A DNA stretch of 64,000 nucleotides from Rhododendron vialii (lineage: Eukaryota > Streptophyta > Magnoliopsida > Ericales > Ericaceae): positions 14,174,001-14,238,000 of the forward strand of contig NC_080560.1 in assembly GCF_030253575.1 (NCBI RefSeq), read 5' to 3'. Position numbers and translations under genes: made by a program. Of this stretch, positions 33,009 to 42,812 are shown one piece after another (positions within the stretch are counted from its first letter, which is position 1; each line of letters opens with the position of its first letter). The notes beneath the pieces were generated by a model that was given only the letters and a program-made list of their open reading frames with translations, did not search any database and had not been told where the DNA came from.

Positions 33009-33509
33009 AAACACGGCAGCGATCGTGATGCTAGCCGAAGACTTGTGATCATTCCAAGGACAGATCGTGTTCGCCGGCGATGACGGAATTCCTCGATTTT
33101 GCAAGCCTGCGGCTTCAACTTGAGGTTGCCTGGCCTTCTCTGCTCCCACAGGAAATGCAAGGACCTCCTCGTAGGGCTCCGAATTCGGCCCCCTCGCTGA
33201 TAGAAAGAAGAGGAAGAACGTCAGCTTTCACCCACGTGAGTGAACAGTTGCTCGTGTATTTCAACGAGGAACTGTTCATCCCGTTACTCTAGGGGGCGAT
33301 TTCCACGAGGCTGGTAACGCTAATTTTTTTTTTTTTTTTGGGGGGGGTGGGGTTTCGGGTTTGGCTCGTTACTATAATTTTCAAGGTCATGTGGCGACCT
33401 TGATGCGGATGCTTAGTAGCTATTCTATAACTTTTCAACAACAAAGAAAAAAAGGCTATTTTATGTAAAAATCTACAGTAATGAAAAAGAAAAAGTTCGG
33501 TTTCATAAG

Positions 33510-33750
33510 TGGATAGTGAGAATCACTCTCCCGCTAAAAATCTTAGCCGTCCATCTACCTTGGAGGACAATAAGCATGTTGGCCCCATCCGGATCGTCCA
33601 TGCTCGGCTCAGATTTTCATCTTGACAATGAACGAATAGATGATTGAGATTTGTTCAGCCAAGATAAAATGTAAACTATACATTACCGAGCATAAACGAT
33701 CCGAATGGAGCCAACACGCATATTATCCCCTCCCGGGATCCCTCCCGCTA
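33510..33750. mobile_element. Foldback MITE
   Basis: TTGGCCCCATCCGGATCGTC plus CATGCTCGG near 33579-33608 is mirrored by CCGAGCATAAACGATCCGAA plus TGGAGCCAA near 33687-33715. CTCCCGCTA-like words occur near both outer ends. About 240 bp, non-coding. Confidence 0.6.
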
Positions 33751-33900
33751 GTCTTGTAGGTTATTTTGCTGCTACTGCTGCAACTACTACTATTACTTAT
33801 TTTTAGGTTATTTTACGAGGGACGGTGAAAATAAACTGCAATTGGAAACTTGTTAGGCTTCTTTTTTTTCAAAAAATTTGTTAGGCTCTCTGTCAACAAG

Positions 33901-34089
33901 GGTTAGTCCGGTTGGTTGGTGAGTTTGCTCCTCATGTATGGTTCAATTCTTGGGGTCACGTCGTAATAAAGTAATTTATGTGAACTCCCTAATCCCGGCA
34001 TGGAGGCAGTCGTTGACTAGACTGAAGAAGAGATTAGTTGAAGTGCGTGTAAGCTGTCTCGGGCACCCCTACCAGAAAAAAAAAAAAAA
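33901..34089 (+). mobile_element. tRNA-derived SINE
   Basis: The start GGTTAGTCCGGTTGGTTGGT resembles a polymerase III A box, and ATGGTTCAATTCTTGGGG, about 40 bases on, resembles a B box (GGTTCRANNCC). The element ends in a 13-base A run followed by AAAAG-rich sequence. No flanking duplication is clear. Confidence 0.6.
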
Positions 34090-34139
34090 GAAAAGAAAAG
34101 AACGCGCTTTCCCCTTTTTGTCAGCACAACGAGAGCTGC

Positions 34140-34380
34140 TTTTCTCACCCCCTCTGACACAGCCCCCTCCCGACCCCACCCCCTCCTTCCTGTTTTACCC
34201 CCTCCCCCCGCGCTCCTTCTTTTTCTTCTTCTTCTTCTTTTTTTTTTTGCTTTCTAATTTTCAATTTTTCCTTTATTTGCTTTCTTTTTCATTTTTCCTC
34301 CTCTTTTTTTTTTGGTTAACTAAAATTTTATTTTCAATTAACCACCACAATACCATATTTAAGATCAACGCTCTGCGCCC
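34140..34380. repeat. Pyrimidine-rich low-complexity stretch
   Basis: Long C-, CT- and T-rich runs (for example CCCCCTCCCCCCGC and TTCTTCTTCTTCTTC). It gives an artificial open frame with no protein-like composition. Confidence 0.6.
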
Positions 34381-34439
34381 AAGCTAATATATTTCTATGC
34401 TTTCAAAAATCTATATAAAAAAACGAATATATATATAAG

Positions 34440-35450
34440 TACAACATTAACCAGTTCAACGAGCACCTTAAAACTCCTTATTTAGTTTAGAGCTCTTAGG
34501 GTGCCCATTGAAAGGTTTTAGAGCCAAAAATTTATTAGAACCATTTAGGATGAAATGATTAGAAAAATAACATCTTTGTACTAATTCAAACGGATTGAAA
34601 ATTAAAACACTTATTTTTTAAACCGTTTATATATTAAAAAATATAGTTAAAAATTAATCTAACTATTTTTTTCCTTTTTTTCCTATATATATTAAAAAAT
34701 ATAGTTAAAAAAAGTATTTCAATTTTCAATCTGTTTAAACCGGTGCAAAGATGTTATTTTTCTAAACATTTCATCCTAAATGGTCGTAGTAAATTTTAGA
34801 ATACACTTATTTTTTTAACTATTTTTTAATATATAAACGGTGTAAAAAAATAAGTGTTTCAATTTTCAATCCGTTTGAATCGGTTCAAAGATGTTATTTT
34901 TCTGATCATTTCATCCTAAATGGTCGTAGTAAATTTTTGGCTCTAAGGCCATTCAACGAGCATCCTAAAACTCCTTATTTAGTTTAGAGCTCTTAGGATG
35001 CCCATTGAAAGATCTTAGAGCCAAAATTTTATTACGACCATTTAGGATGAAATAATTAGAAAAATAACATTTTGAACCGATTCAAACGGATTGAAAATTG
35101 AAACACTTATTTTTTTACACCGTTTATATATTAAAAAAATAGTTTAAAAAATAAGTGTAAAAAAATAAATGTTTTAATTTTCAATCCGTTTGAACCGGTA
35201 CAAAGATGTTATTTTTCTGATCATTTCATCTTAAATGGTTGTAATAAATTTTTGGCTTCAAGATCTTTCAATGGACACCCTAAGAGAATCCTGAAACTAA
35301 ATAATGAATCATAGGGTGCTCGTTGAAAGACCTTAGAGCAAAAAATTTATTATGACCATTTAGAATAAAATGATCAAAAAAATACGATCTTCACCCAATC
35401 AAATTAAATTGAAAATTGAAGCACTTAATTCTTGAATTATATTTTTTAAT
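34440..35450. mobile_element. Cluster of tandem foldback MITEs
   Basis: Three foldback units of one family lie in a row: about 34499-34955, 34997-35285, and a half unit from about 35315. Each arm starts TTAGGGTGC(C/T)C(A/G)TTGAAAG and contains GACCATTTAGGATGAAATGA, AAAAATAACAT and CAAACGGATTGAAAATT or the complement. A 43-bp flanking stretch (AAAACTCCTTATTTAGTTTA) is repeated between units 1 and 2, so a direct duplication was also involved. No coding capacity. Confidence 0.75.
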
Positions 35451-35671
35451 ATAAAAATAGTGTATTTATAGAAATTAAATAAATAAGATAAAAGTAATTA
35501 AATAAAGAAAGAAATTAAAAACTGTGAGGGGGTAGAGCAGGAAAATGGAGGTGGGGCCGGGAGGGGGGAATAGCAATTTACCAGCACAACTAGGTTATAC
35601 TGTAGTAAAGGTACAACCTTTTTTAATTTGTTTGGGACCACAAAAGATAATTTAGCTTGGGAATCACCCTT

Positions 35672-35675
<4 letters not shown>

Positions 35676-35709
<34 letters not shown>

Positions 35710-35716
35710 TCTCTCC
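35676..35716. repeat. CT microsatellite
   Basis: An almost pure CT run of about 40 bases. Confidence 0.9.
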
Positions 35717-35729
35717 TTCCTTCCTTTTA

Positions 35730-36325
35730 TGGTGCATATTTCTCACCTCCCAAGCAAACTTGTGTTCTGGATAATTCGAGATACAACTAGTTGTTTATTA
35801 AAGTATAGGACAAGCAACTTCATTTCTGAAGATCACGTATTGTGTTTTTATTTCTACAAGTAGACTTAAGTAGTACATTTCTAACTTTTATAATTTAAGA
35901 CTTATTTTGTTTAAATTAATATGCAAATAGGAGTTTTTTTTTTTTAGAAGCGTGACCAATATAATTCTGTTTAAGCAACTAGTAGCAGTTGGCTTAAAAT
36001 AACAACAATTGATTTTGGTTCAATTTCACAATTTCAGTATTTTATTTTTGGGTTTTTAATTCTTAAAATCGATGGGACCAGTTTTGTTCATAATTTTGCA
36101 TTAAAAAAAAATTGCATCAATTCAAACCGTGAGCAACTTTACGACATGTTGTTACTTTATAAATGAAACAGATACTCGTATCATATGTTAAACAGGGAGA
36201 CAAAATTCCCGACTTTATCTATATTCTCTCAATGTTTTTCATTACACAAATTGTTTATACATATGTAAGATAAAAATACGAGTAGGTATGCATTATGCAT
36301 TACAACAAACAATGAAAATAAACGA
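35730..36325. other. Intergenic, no gene recognised
   Basis: Very AT-rich, with stops in all frames and no terminal repeats. Confidence 0.4.
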
Positions 36326-36331
36326 TAGCAT

Positions 36332-36535
36332 TAGCTGATTGTGTTTGATTGGGAGTTTAGTTTAGTTTTGGTAGTGGGTGGAGAGAGAAATAAAGTAATG
36401 ATTAAAGATAGGGGTAATGATTGGAGAGAGATATGATAAAGTAATAATTGAAAAAATAAAGTAATAATTGGAGAAAGAAATAGAGTAATGATTGAAAACA
36501 AAAATAAAACTAAAACAAAACGGTTAACCGAACAA
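36332..36535. mobile_element. PIF/Harbinger (Tourist-like) MITE, relative of 1148-1381
   Basis: It contains repeats of GAGAGAGAAAT(A)AAGTAATGATT, the reverse complement of the interior of the element at 1148-1381. The left end follows TTAG and carries GTGTTTGATTGGGAGTTT. The right end carries ACGGTTAACCGAACAAGT. Ends are more eroded than in the first copy. Confidence 0.5.
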
Positions 36536-36544
36536 GTATTTTTT

Positions 36545-36948
36545 GAGTCTTGCTATAGGAACCGACTAAACCCCCACCGAAATTGTACCAACGGCCACGC
36601 CGGGCCGTCTCCGGCTACCGGACGGCCGATCTGAGCAGTCCAAAAATTTTATAAAAAAAAATGAGGGGGATTTCATGGGAATCAACGACATCCGATGTGT
36701 GTAGGGTGCTTGATCCAAATACCATATTTTTCATGTATATATGTATATATATATACACAAAAAAATAGGATGTTTGGATCAAACACTTTACACACATCGG
36801 ATGTCTTTGATTCCTGCGTGATCCCCTTTTTTTTTATATATAGAATTTTAGGACAGCTCGGATCAGCCGTCTGGTGGCCAGAGACGGCCCGACACGACTA
36901 TCGGTACGCTTTCGGTGGGGGGTTTGGTCTGTCCCAATAGGTATTCTG
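36545..36948. mobile_element. Mutator-like foldback MITE, family copy 2
   Basis: The left arm GAGTCTTGCTATAGGAACCG, then CCCCCACCGAAA and GGGCCGTCTCCGGC, is mirrored on the right. The two inner halves fold on each other through GTGTGTAGGGTGCTTGATCC. Flanks GTATTTTTT (36536-36544) and GTATTTTCT (36949-36957) match at 8 of 9 positions. Confidence 0.75.
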
Positions 36949-37013
36949 GTATTTTCTCTACCTCCCGAGTGCTTCCAAATGAGCCATACTTATACGTTAT
37001 AGAAGAATATTAA

Positions 37014-37769
37014 GGGCCCGTTCCAGAACCGAAATAAGAACTTATTTTTTGTCTAATAAGAAGCCTTGTTCCAGAAAATAAGAAGGTTGGTACTTATTTT
37101 GGAAGAATTTATATAGGTACCGATCGACCGGGGAGGGAAATCGTACGGACGGCGGCGCCGGGTCGTCTCCGGCCACCGGACGGCCGATCCGAGCCGTCCA
37201 AAAATTCTATAAAAAAAATTGAGGAGGCTAGCGCGGGAATTAACAGCATCTGAGGTGTGTACGGTGCTTGATCCGAGCACCCCTTTTTCGTGTGAAATCA
37301 TATATACGAAAAAGGGGTGCTCGGATCAAGTACCTTACACACCTCGGATGCTGTTAATTCCCGCCAAGGCGCCCCCTCGGTTTTTTTTTATAGAATTTTT
37401 GGACGGCTCGGATCGGCCGTCCGGTAGCCAGAGACGGCCCGGCGCGGCCGTCAGTACGATTTCCCTCCGCCGGCGCCCATTCTCACAGCAACAGTCTTAT
37501 TTTTTGTATAAGGCAACTTTAAGCTCAAAAATCATGTGTTTACGCAAATAATTTTCTTATCATTATGGATCTTGTTTGATAAATCTCATTGAGATCTTTA
37601 ATACGGTGCAAAAAAATTTGAATTTTTTTTTTCATTTACATTATTTTTGAGTTTGAAAATGTGAAAGGAACTTTTTATTTGGATTTTGTGGAATGACCCT
37701 TCTTATTTTTGAATGAGAAGTTCCAAAATAAGTACGTATTTTTTAAGAAAGTTTCCGGAACGGAGCCTA
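37014..37769. mobile_element. PIF/Harbinger-like MITE (GGGCCCGTTCC family) hosting a nested foldback
   Basis: The left end GGGCCCGTTCCAGAA is mirrored by TTTCCGGAACGGAGCC. TAA flanks both sides (37011-37013 and 37770-37772). The foldback at 37102-37495 interrupts it; without the insert it is about 355 bp. Its right half (AAGCTCAAAAATCATG through GGTGCAAAAAAATTTGAA) is clearly homologous to 47600-47790. Confidence 0.75.
37102..37495. mobile_element. Mutator-like foldback MITE, family copy 3 (nested)
   Basis: The best-preserved hairpin of the family. CACCCCTTTTTCGTGTGAAA at the left of the centre is mirrored by CGAAAAAGGGGTGCTCGGAT, and complementarity extends outward through GGGAGGGAAAT / ATTTCCCTCC. 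Flanks CTTATTTTG (37093-37101) and CTTATTTTT (37496-37504) match at 8 of 9. It lies inside the PIF-like MITE 37014-37769 and is therefore younger than it. Confidence 0.8.
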
Positions 37770-37849
37770 AGTCAACACTATCTTCGTTCGAAGACTTTAT
37801 GAATAAACTTTATACAAACAATCAGTCGCGAACCAAACTTCAAGTTAGT

Positions 37850-38048
37850 GTTGTGCAGAGAGGTGCACAGCATTGTGCTGCGCACATTTCAACCGTCGGA
37901 TCGTGCATTTTCTGATGGCTCGAATCTCATCTCGGCAACCAACGATCAAGAGCGTTCATTGCCATGATGAGATCCGAACCGTCGGATGTATGATCCGACT
38001 GCTAAAAGGTGCGCAACATGGTGCTATGTATACCATTGCACAATATCA
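37850..38048. mobile_element. Foldback MITE with GTGCGCA arms
   Basis: GTTGTGCAGAGAGGTGCACA, then TGTGCTGCGCAC and CCGTCGGATC, is mirrored at the right by GATCCGACTG, GTGCGCAACATGGTGCTATG and CATTGCACAATATC. Arms are about 90 bp and imperfect. The inner part holds CAACGATCAAGAG and AACCGTCGGAT. Confidence 0.6.
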
Positions 38049-38174
38049 TCCCCAATTCTTCACAAACCATATGTTCCCATCAAACCCGAGTATAACGCAC
38101 TGAGGATTGAAAATTTTCTTTATTAAAAACATGTGTACACTGAAACATGATGTTGTTGGGCTCGGAGTGTTCTT

Positions 38175-38332
38175 ATGAATTTGGTTACACAATATTATTA
38201 CCTGCGACTGCTCTAAAAATAGACTTGCAGGTACGATGTCCAATGCCAGTCTTGGACTCATGAACTTGGTTACATAATGTTACTCCCTGCAACAGCTCTA
38301 AAAACAGACTTGCAGGTGTAATGTCGAATGTC
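38175..38332 (+). repeat. Imperfect tandem duplication of about 86 bp
   Basis: TGAATTTGGTTACACAATAT through TAGACTTGCAGGTACGATGT recurs as TGAACTTGGTTACATAATGT through CAGACTTGCAGGTGTAATGT, about 86 bases later. Roughly 80-85 percent alike by eye. Confidence 0.75.
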
Positions 38333-39249
38333 ATAAAAGACTTAATTGAAACTCTCTCTAACACCAATTGATTTTAGGAGAGAGAGTGAAAAAAGAGTTC
38401 GACAGATGCAGTAGATCTTGTGACCCCCTTGCATACAACTTCTTCACATCTATGGGCTAAAGTCTAAACTACCAAGATGGTCAAAGCTGAAAAATGAAAG
38501 GGGTCCAAAAGAATTTCGATTTTGTGTACTATTTTCTTATTTTCCAAACAGCCCTTCAATTAAAATACGTAGGAGTATAATCTTTTCACGACTACCTGTC
38601 TGCCTCCCATAGCATTTCTTTTTGCTTCTCTCACACTTCTCTACTCGTCCTCTCTCCCTATCTTTGCCCCTTCTCCTCGGCTAAGCTCTTCATCCTATTC
38701 AATGGAATGGACTAATCTCTTCAAATCCCAATTCATTTCTTAAATCTGTTGTCAATCTTTATTGTTTTACTGATCTGGGTCATCATGAGTTCATGCTTAG
38801 ATCATAGTTTTTTATAGCTTGTATCCACTTGTTCACAGTCTTTGCTTCTCTATTGCTGTAACCTCTGAAGCTACTGATACAAGGGGGAAAACCCCATCTG
38901 ATTAATGGGTTTCCAATAGTTTCTCGATTGGTGTAATCAGATTTCTTGGAATGGGCTTTGTCTTTGAGATGCAAACGGCGGCTGATTCCTACGAGGTCCA
39001 TTTCATTTCTCTAGTCTCTCTATATTACTACTATATGGGATGTCTCTTTCATTTGATGTATTGGTTTCTATAAAAAGCTGCTCCCTTTATAGCTTTATTA
39101 CAGGTCCCTTTTCAGTTCTCAAATCCTTGCATGATATGGGGTTTAAGTTTCATTTGGTCCTTTTTTTGTTGATAGAGAGGTTTGATGTTCTCTGACAAGC
39201 TTGAATTTCTTCTTTGTACTGGTGTTTTGTGGTAAAACCGTAAAAGGGA

Positions 39250-39434
39250 TTGACTTTGAGTTGTGATTGCTCCTTTCATCAACCTGGTTTTGGGGCTCTT
39301 GGCGCCGGGATGGGCGCCAACCTCGTTCGGATGTATCCTTGGCGTTGTCATGCCGTTTTGCTTGCTTGCTCTCTTTGTACTTCCTTTTCTCCTCTTAATA
39401 AAATTTCTTCTTCGCTGTTCAAAAAAAAAAAAAA
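39250..39434 (+). mobile_element. Short LINE 3' end with poly(A) tail
   Basis: The end reads TTGTACTTCCTTTTCTCCTC, then TTAATAAAATTTCTTC and a run of 15 A, the style of plant L1-type LINE 3' UTRs. The 5' end is not defined and no reverse transcriptase is present, so it is a severe 5' truncation. Confidence 0.45.
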
Positions 39435-39819
39435 ATTCCTATTATTGAAATGAACTTCATCATCTCTTGGTCATAATTAGTTGCAGAAATCTAAATTGAT
39501 TTGATGATATATAACATGGTTTGTGTCTATCTTATGCAAAGGTTTCCATTTCTAATGGTTGCATGAGTGCTTCTATGGGTTAGATTAACAAGGCATGGAT
39601 TTGTAGGTTGTTTGAATTCAATTTTTCCCTTTTGGTGAGTTTCTGAATATTGTCCACTCTTTAAAGCTGTTGTCAATTAATGGTTATGATCCTTGTCCCC
39701 ATCTCACTTACATCTCCTTTCTCTTCAATTTGATTTTGTCATGTTTGAACGCTGATGCTTTAATTTTTGGTTTCGGAAAATGGTACATGGGTTTCTTTTG
39801 TTTTGAGGTAATATTCTAT

Positions 39820-40035
39820 TGATTTCTTGTTTTTGGATTTTATGCAGTAGCTCAAATATGATTCTATATTTCTCTTTCTGCAGATATCTTTCTCAGTTGT
39901 TTCAAAAGGTTAGATGTGTTTCAGTTGCGTTATCAACTTATCGTGAAAGTTTCTGTTAATTTCTTTGTTTTTGGATTTTGTGGAGTAGCTCAGTATGCTC
40001 TTTTTTTTACCTTTGCAGACACCTTTCTCTGACGT
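39820..40035 (+). repeat. Tandemly duplicated intron end / acceptor region
   Basis: Two similar segments about 137 bases apart both run TTCTT(T)GTTTTTGGATTTT, then G(C/G)AGTAGCTCA, then a T-rich tract, then a GCAGA(T/C)A(T/C)CTTTCTC acceptor-like end. The copies are about 39817-39897 and 39957-40034. Confidence 0.7.
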
Positions 40036-40062
40036 TTGAAATTGATTTAACGACGCGTTTGG

Positions 40063-40473
40063 ATGATGGGTAGAGGTAGGGGAAAAGTGAAGAAGCAGGC
40101 CACTATTGTTGCTCATGAGGTTAAGGAAGAAAAGATTCCGCAATACAAAAGGAGAGGAAGGCCACAAAAGCAAGTGAAGAGTGACATTAAGGAAGAAAAA
40201 GGCGAGAAACTAGAAGGAGAAGAAGCAAATGGGGAGAATATGACAAGCAATATCTCTAACAAAGAAGCAAAAAATGAGCCTGCTGTGGAGAATGGGAGGA
40301 AAAGGAAGAGGTATTCACAGGGTAAGGGAAATGCAGATTCTGTCAAAGAGGAAAATAGCACTGGGAAAGAAACTAGCACAGATGGTTCACTCAAGTGTGT
40401 TGGGTTCAGACAGAATGGGAGCAGGCGAAAAAATAAGCCTCGGAGAGCCGCTGAAGTTGGCGTGGAGTGCTAA
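40063..40473 (+). CDS. Small conserved plant nuclear protein with AT-hook-like motif
   Basis: Single coding exon, 136 aa. It is very rich in Lys, Arg and Glu, with no membrane segment. An AT-hook-like core KRRGRPQK lies near residues 28-35. A basic KRKRYSQ block is near 88-94. The C-terminus NGSRRKNKPRRAAEVGVEC ends in a Cys. I recall closely similar short proteins in many angiosperms, with the same GRGRGK start, RRGRPQK motif, KKRKRYSQ-like block and RRAAEAGVEC end, mostly annotated as uncharacterised. AT-hooks bind AT-rich DNA in the minor groove, so a chromatin role is plausible but unproved. Two ATGs are adjacent (40063 and 40066); relatives start MGRGRG, favouring the second. It is preceded by acceptor-like sites, indicating a spliced 5' UTR. 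Confidence 0.85.
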   Translation: MMGRGRGKVKKQATIVAHEVKEEKIPQYKRRGRPQKQVKSDIKEEKGEKLEGEEANGENMTSNISNKEAKNEPAVENGRKRKRYSQGKGNADSVKEENSTGKETSTDGSLKCVGFRQNGSRRKNKPRRAAEVGVEC

Positions 40474-40774
40474 TGAGATTGCTTTTTCTACCTTCCATTT
40501 GTGTTTGATAAACCAGACCAAGTTTTTATCGGTTCATGTTTGTTGAAGTACAACTGACTAATTATATATTCTTTTGGTAATATCTAAATGCAATTTTCTT
40601 GCTAATGGGCTGTTTTTATTCAGAGCATTAAAGTAGATTGTGCTTCTATGGTCGTCCATGAAGCTACGAGCATATAATATATCAGTTAATTTCTTGTGTC
40701 ATGTGTTTATTATCAGTAATCAGAAGCTTATTTCTGAAGGGTGGCCCATGGGCAATTGTAACTTGTAAGGTTTC

Positions 40775-40892
40775 CCCAATGTGACTTGGTGGTCACAGGT
40801 TCGTTTATGGAAACATCCTCTCCGCTTTTGTGGGTAAGGCTTCGTGACCCTAGCAATAGCAGGAGCCTTGTGCACTAGGCAGTCCTTTCTTA
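40775..40892 (+). mobile_element. AuSINE-type SINE
   Basis: GTGACTTGGTGGTCACAGGT plus TCG, then GGAAACATCCTCTCCG, GTGGGTAAGGCTTCGTGACC and GGAGCCTTGTGCACTAGGCA in that order match the known layout of AuSINE: tRNA-like head, then GTAAGGCTGCGTA and GTGCACTGGG blocks. It lies just past the 3' end of the AT-hook-like gene and is diverged. Confidence 0.75.
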
Positions 40893-41930
40893 GCAAGAAG
40901 ATTATTTTTGGATTGCCGACGAAAATTTATTGCATGTGTTGCAAACACTAGCAAATTTCTTTTGTCCTAGTTTAATTTTTCCCCTGGCAACCAATCTCGG
41001 TTAATTTGCATTGTCCTTTAACTTTGCTTCCGTTTTCTTGCAGCTTCCCTTGAGATGAGTTTTTGAACATTAAAGACCATATTAAGTGTTCAATTCCTTG
41101 CTCAAAGGTAAGAGACATCATACCACTAATCTTTCTGTATTGATATGATTCATTTCTTTTCCTGTGAATCTGTTGTGATCTCCTCAACTTGAACTTTGAA
41201 AGATAGAATACAAAGAAATTGAATTGCATTCCTTGATCGTGACCGTTTAAAATGGAAGGCACATATATATGTTCAGTCTGTACCGTTGCATAAATTACAA
41301 GAGCATAGTTATGTGTTATCAACACACACGTGATCTGTAGAAGGATCATGCTTGATATGCGCTGCATGTATATATCTTTCTAACGCTTGCATCCCACATT
41401 GTTCTGCTATTTTGCTCCTCTATTATCATCTCCTAGTCTAGTCTGTTCCTCATCGCATCAGATCGACGACACTGCATACAATTGTCATCCATCCATCTTG
41501 AACAAGTCGCACATCTTGTTGGCTTTGAAACTTTACCATGTTAGAGAAATTCAGAATCTAGTTTGCAGTAAAAAAAACCCATGAGCTTCTGGCTACTTTA
41601 TGATTTTTTTTCCCCCATAATGTACTATTATGCATTAGCTTTGCAAATGGGGATTCCTTCTCTTTGGCTGTTTAAATTGATCTGAGGTGGCTGAAAAATG
41701 GTTTTCTTTGGCAAATTTAGATTTTTCCAATTCAGGTTGGCAAGTAATATTCAACGGGTAATAGAAGCCGATATCACATCATTTGAAATTAAGCCATTTT
41801 TATAATTCATAGTTGAAAAATAATGCTGATGTCGTTGCTATCTTGTTTCCATTCTTCTCATGTAAGTAGCAGTTGCTCTCTTCCTATCCTTTTCTCGAGC
41901 TCATTCATTTAGTACGCACACCTCTTTTTA
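40893..41930. other. Intergenic, no gene recognised
   Basis: Stops in all frames. No repeats with clear ends. Confidence 0.4.
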
Positions 41931-41931
41931 T

Positions 41932-42019
41932 CTTTTGGTACATAGTAGTAGGCAATCATGCATATTTGGTATCGGCTTTTGGTACATAGTAGTAGGCAAT
42001 CATGCATATTTGGTATCGG
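41932..42019 (+). repeat. Exact 44-bp tandem duplication
   Basis: The unit starting CTTTTGGTACATAGTAGTAG and ending TTTGGTATCGG occurs twice back to back without a mismatch that I can see. Confidence 0.9.
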
Positions 42020-42662
42020 TTGCGCACTTCAGCCGAAGAGTTCACTTCTTCATCTGGATCTCTTGGTGATGGCATCTCATATTTCCTTCGGTACCATATT
42101 TTGGATTACTTACACCTGGTGCACTTTCACATTCTCAGATGTACAAGTTATTAGGGCACTCCCAGTATCGTTTGATGGGCCACGCCCAGCACACGTGATT
42201 GGTACACGTAACTTCTTGTATCAAATTTCTCATATTAAAATATTGTTGCGGAACATGTTCACGCGAGGCAAGTTACATGTCACTTTAGGGCCAGCCTAGG
42301 TGTCACTTTTGTTGGCTCTGTCGTAAAAGCTAGTATAGTTGGCCACTTGGCCACTCTTGTATATTCTTTTGTTCGTTAATGGATACATTGTGTTGGACGC
42401 GCTTACAATCATCCACTTCGAAAATGTCGGTTTAATCGTACTCATAATCTTAGGCTGAAATGGGAAGTATTGATTCAAAGAGCTTCACTCCCCAGTTTCT
42501 GTGAATCAAATGGTGTTGAGAAGGAGATAGCGAATCTTGTAGAAACAACTTTTGGCTTCTTTTTTGGATGATGGGAGGAATCTCAAATTCCTTTTCCATG
42601 TAGAAGTTAAAAGGGTTCAATCTCACACTTTCTCCCCTCCCCTAAGTTGGGCTAATTTAGAT

Positions 42663-42812
42663 GTGGCTCTCAGCTTATTTGGTTGTACTCCTCGGCTTCC
42701 AAGTGGGAGGTTTGGGGTTTGAATTTTTAGAGGGACGTCGAACTCCCTTTGGTGGTTAACCATTAATTTCCCACTAACCCCGACATCAACATGTAAAATT
42801 GGGAAAAAAAAA
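42663..42812 (+). mobile_element. tRNA-derived SINE
   Basis: GTGGCTCTCAGCTTATTTGG resembles an A box and GGGGTTTGAATTTTTAG a B box. The body ends AACATGTAAAATTGGG with an A9 tail. No flanking duplication was identified. Confidence 0.5.

Larger units (their letters stand above)
38335..40062 (+). promoter_or_regulatory. Upstream and 5' UTR region of the AT-hook-like gene
   Basis: A CT-rich leader-like tract lies at about 38600-38700. Acceptor-like TTTCTGCAG (ending about 39882) and CTTTGCAG (ending 40019) precede the coding exon, so one or more 5' UTR introns are likely. A LINE 3' tail (39250-39434) sits inside this region. The exact transcription start cannot be placed. Confidence 0.45.

Noticed and set aside
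33938-34387. A 149-aa open frame on the plus strand
   Set aside because: Its second half is translated from pyrimidine runs (Pro- and Phe-only stretches) and the first half lies in a SINE. No protein-like composition.
36695-37551. Several 80-110 aa frames on both strands
   Set aside because: All are translations of the inverted arms of the Mutator-like foldbacks; the same residues appear from each copy.
41958-42299. A 113-aa plus-strand frame
   Set aside because: It starts in the 44-bp duplication, shows no domain, and has no splice context or conserved motif.
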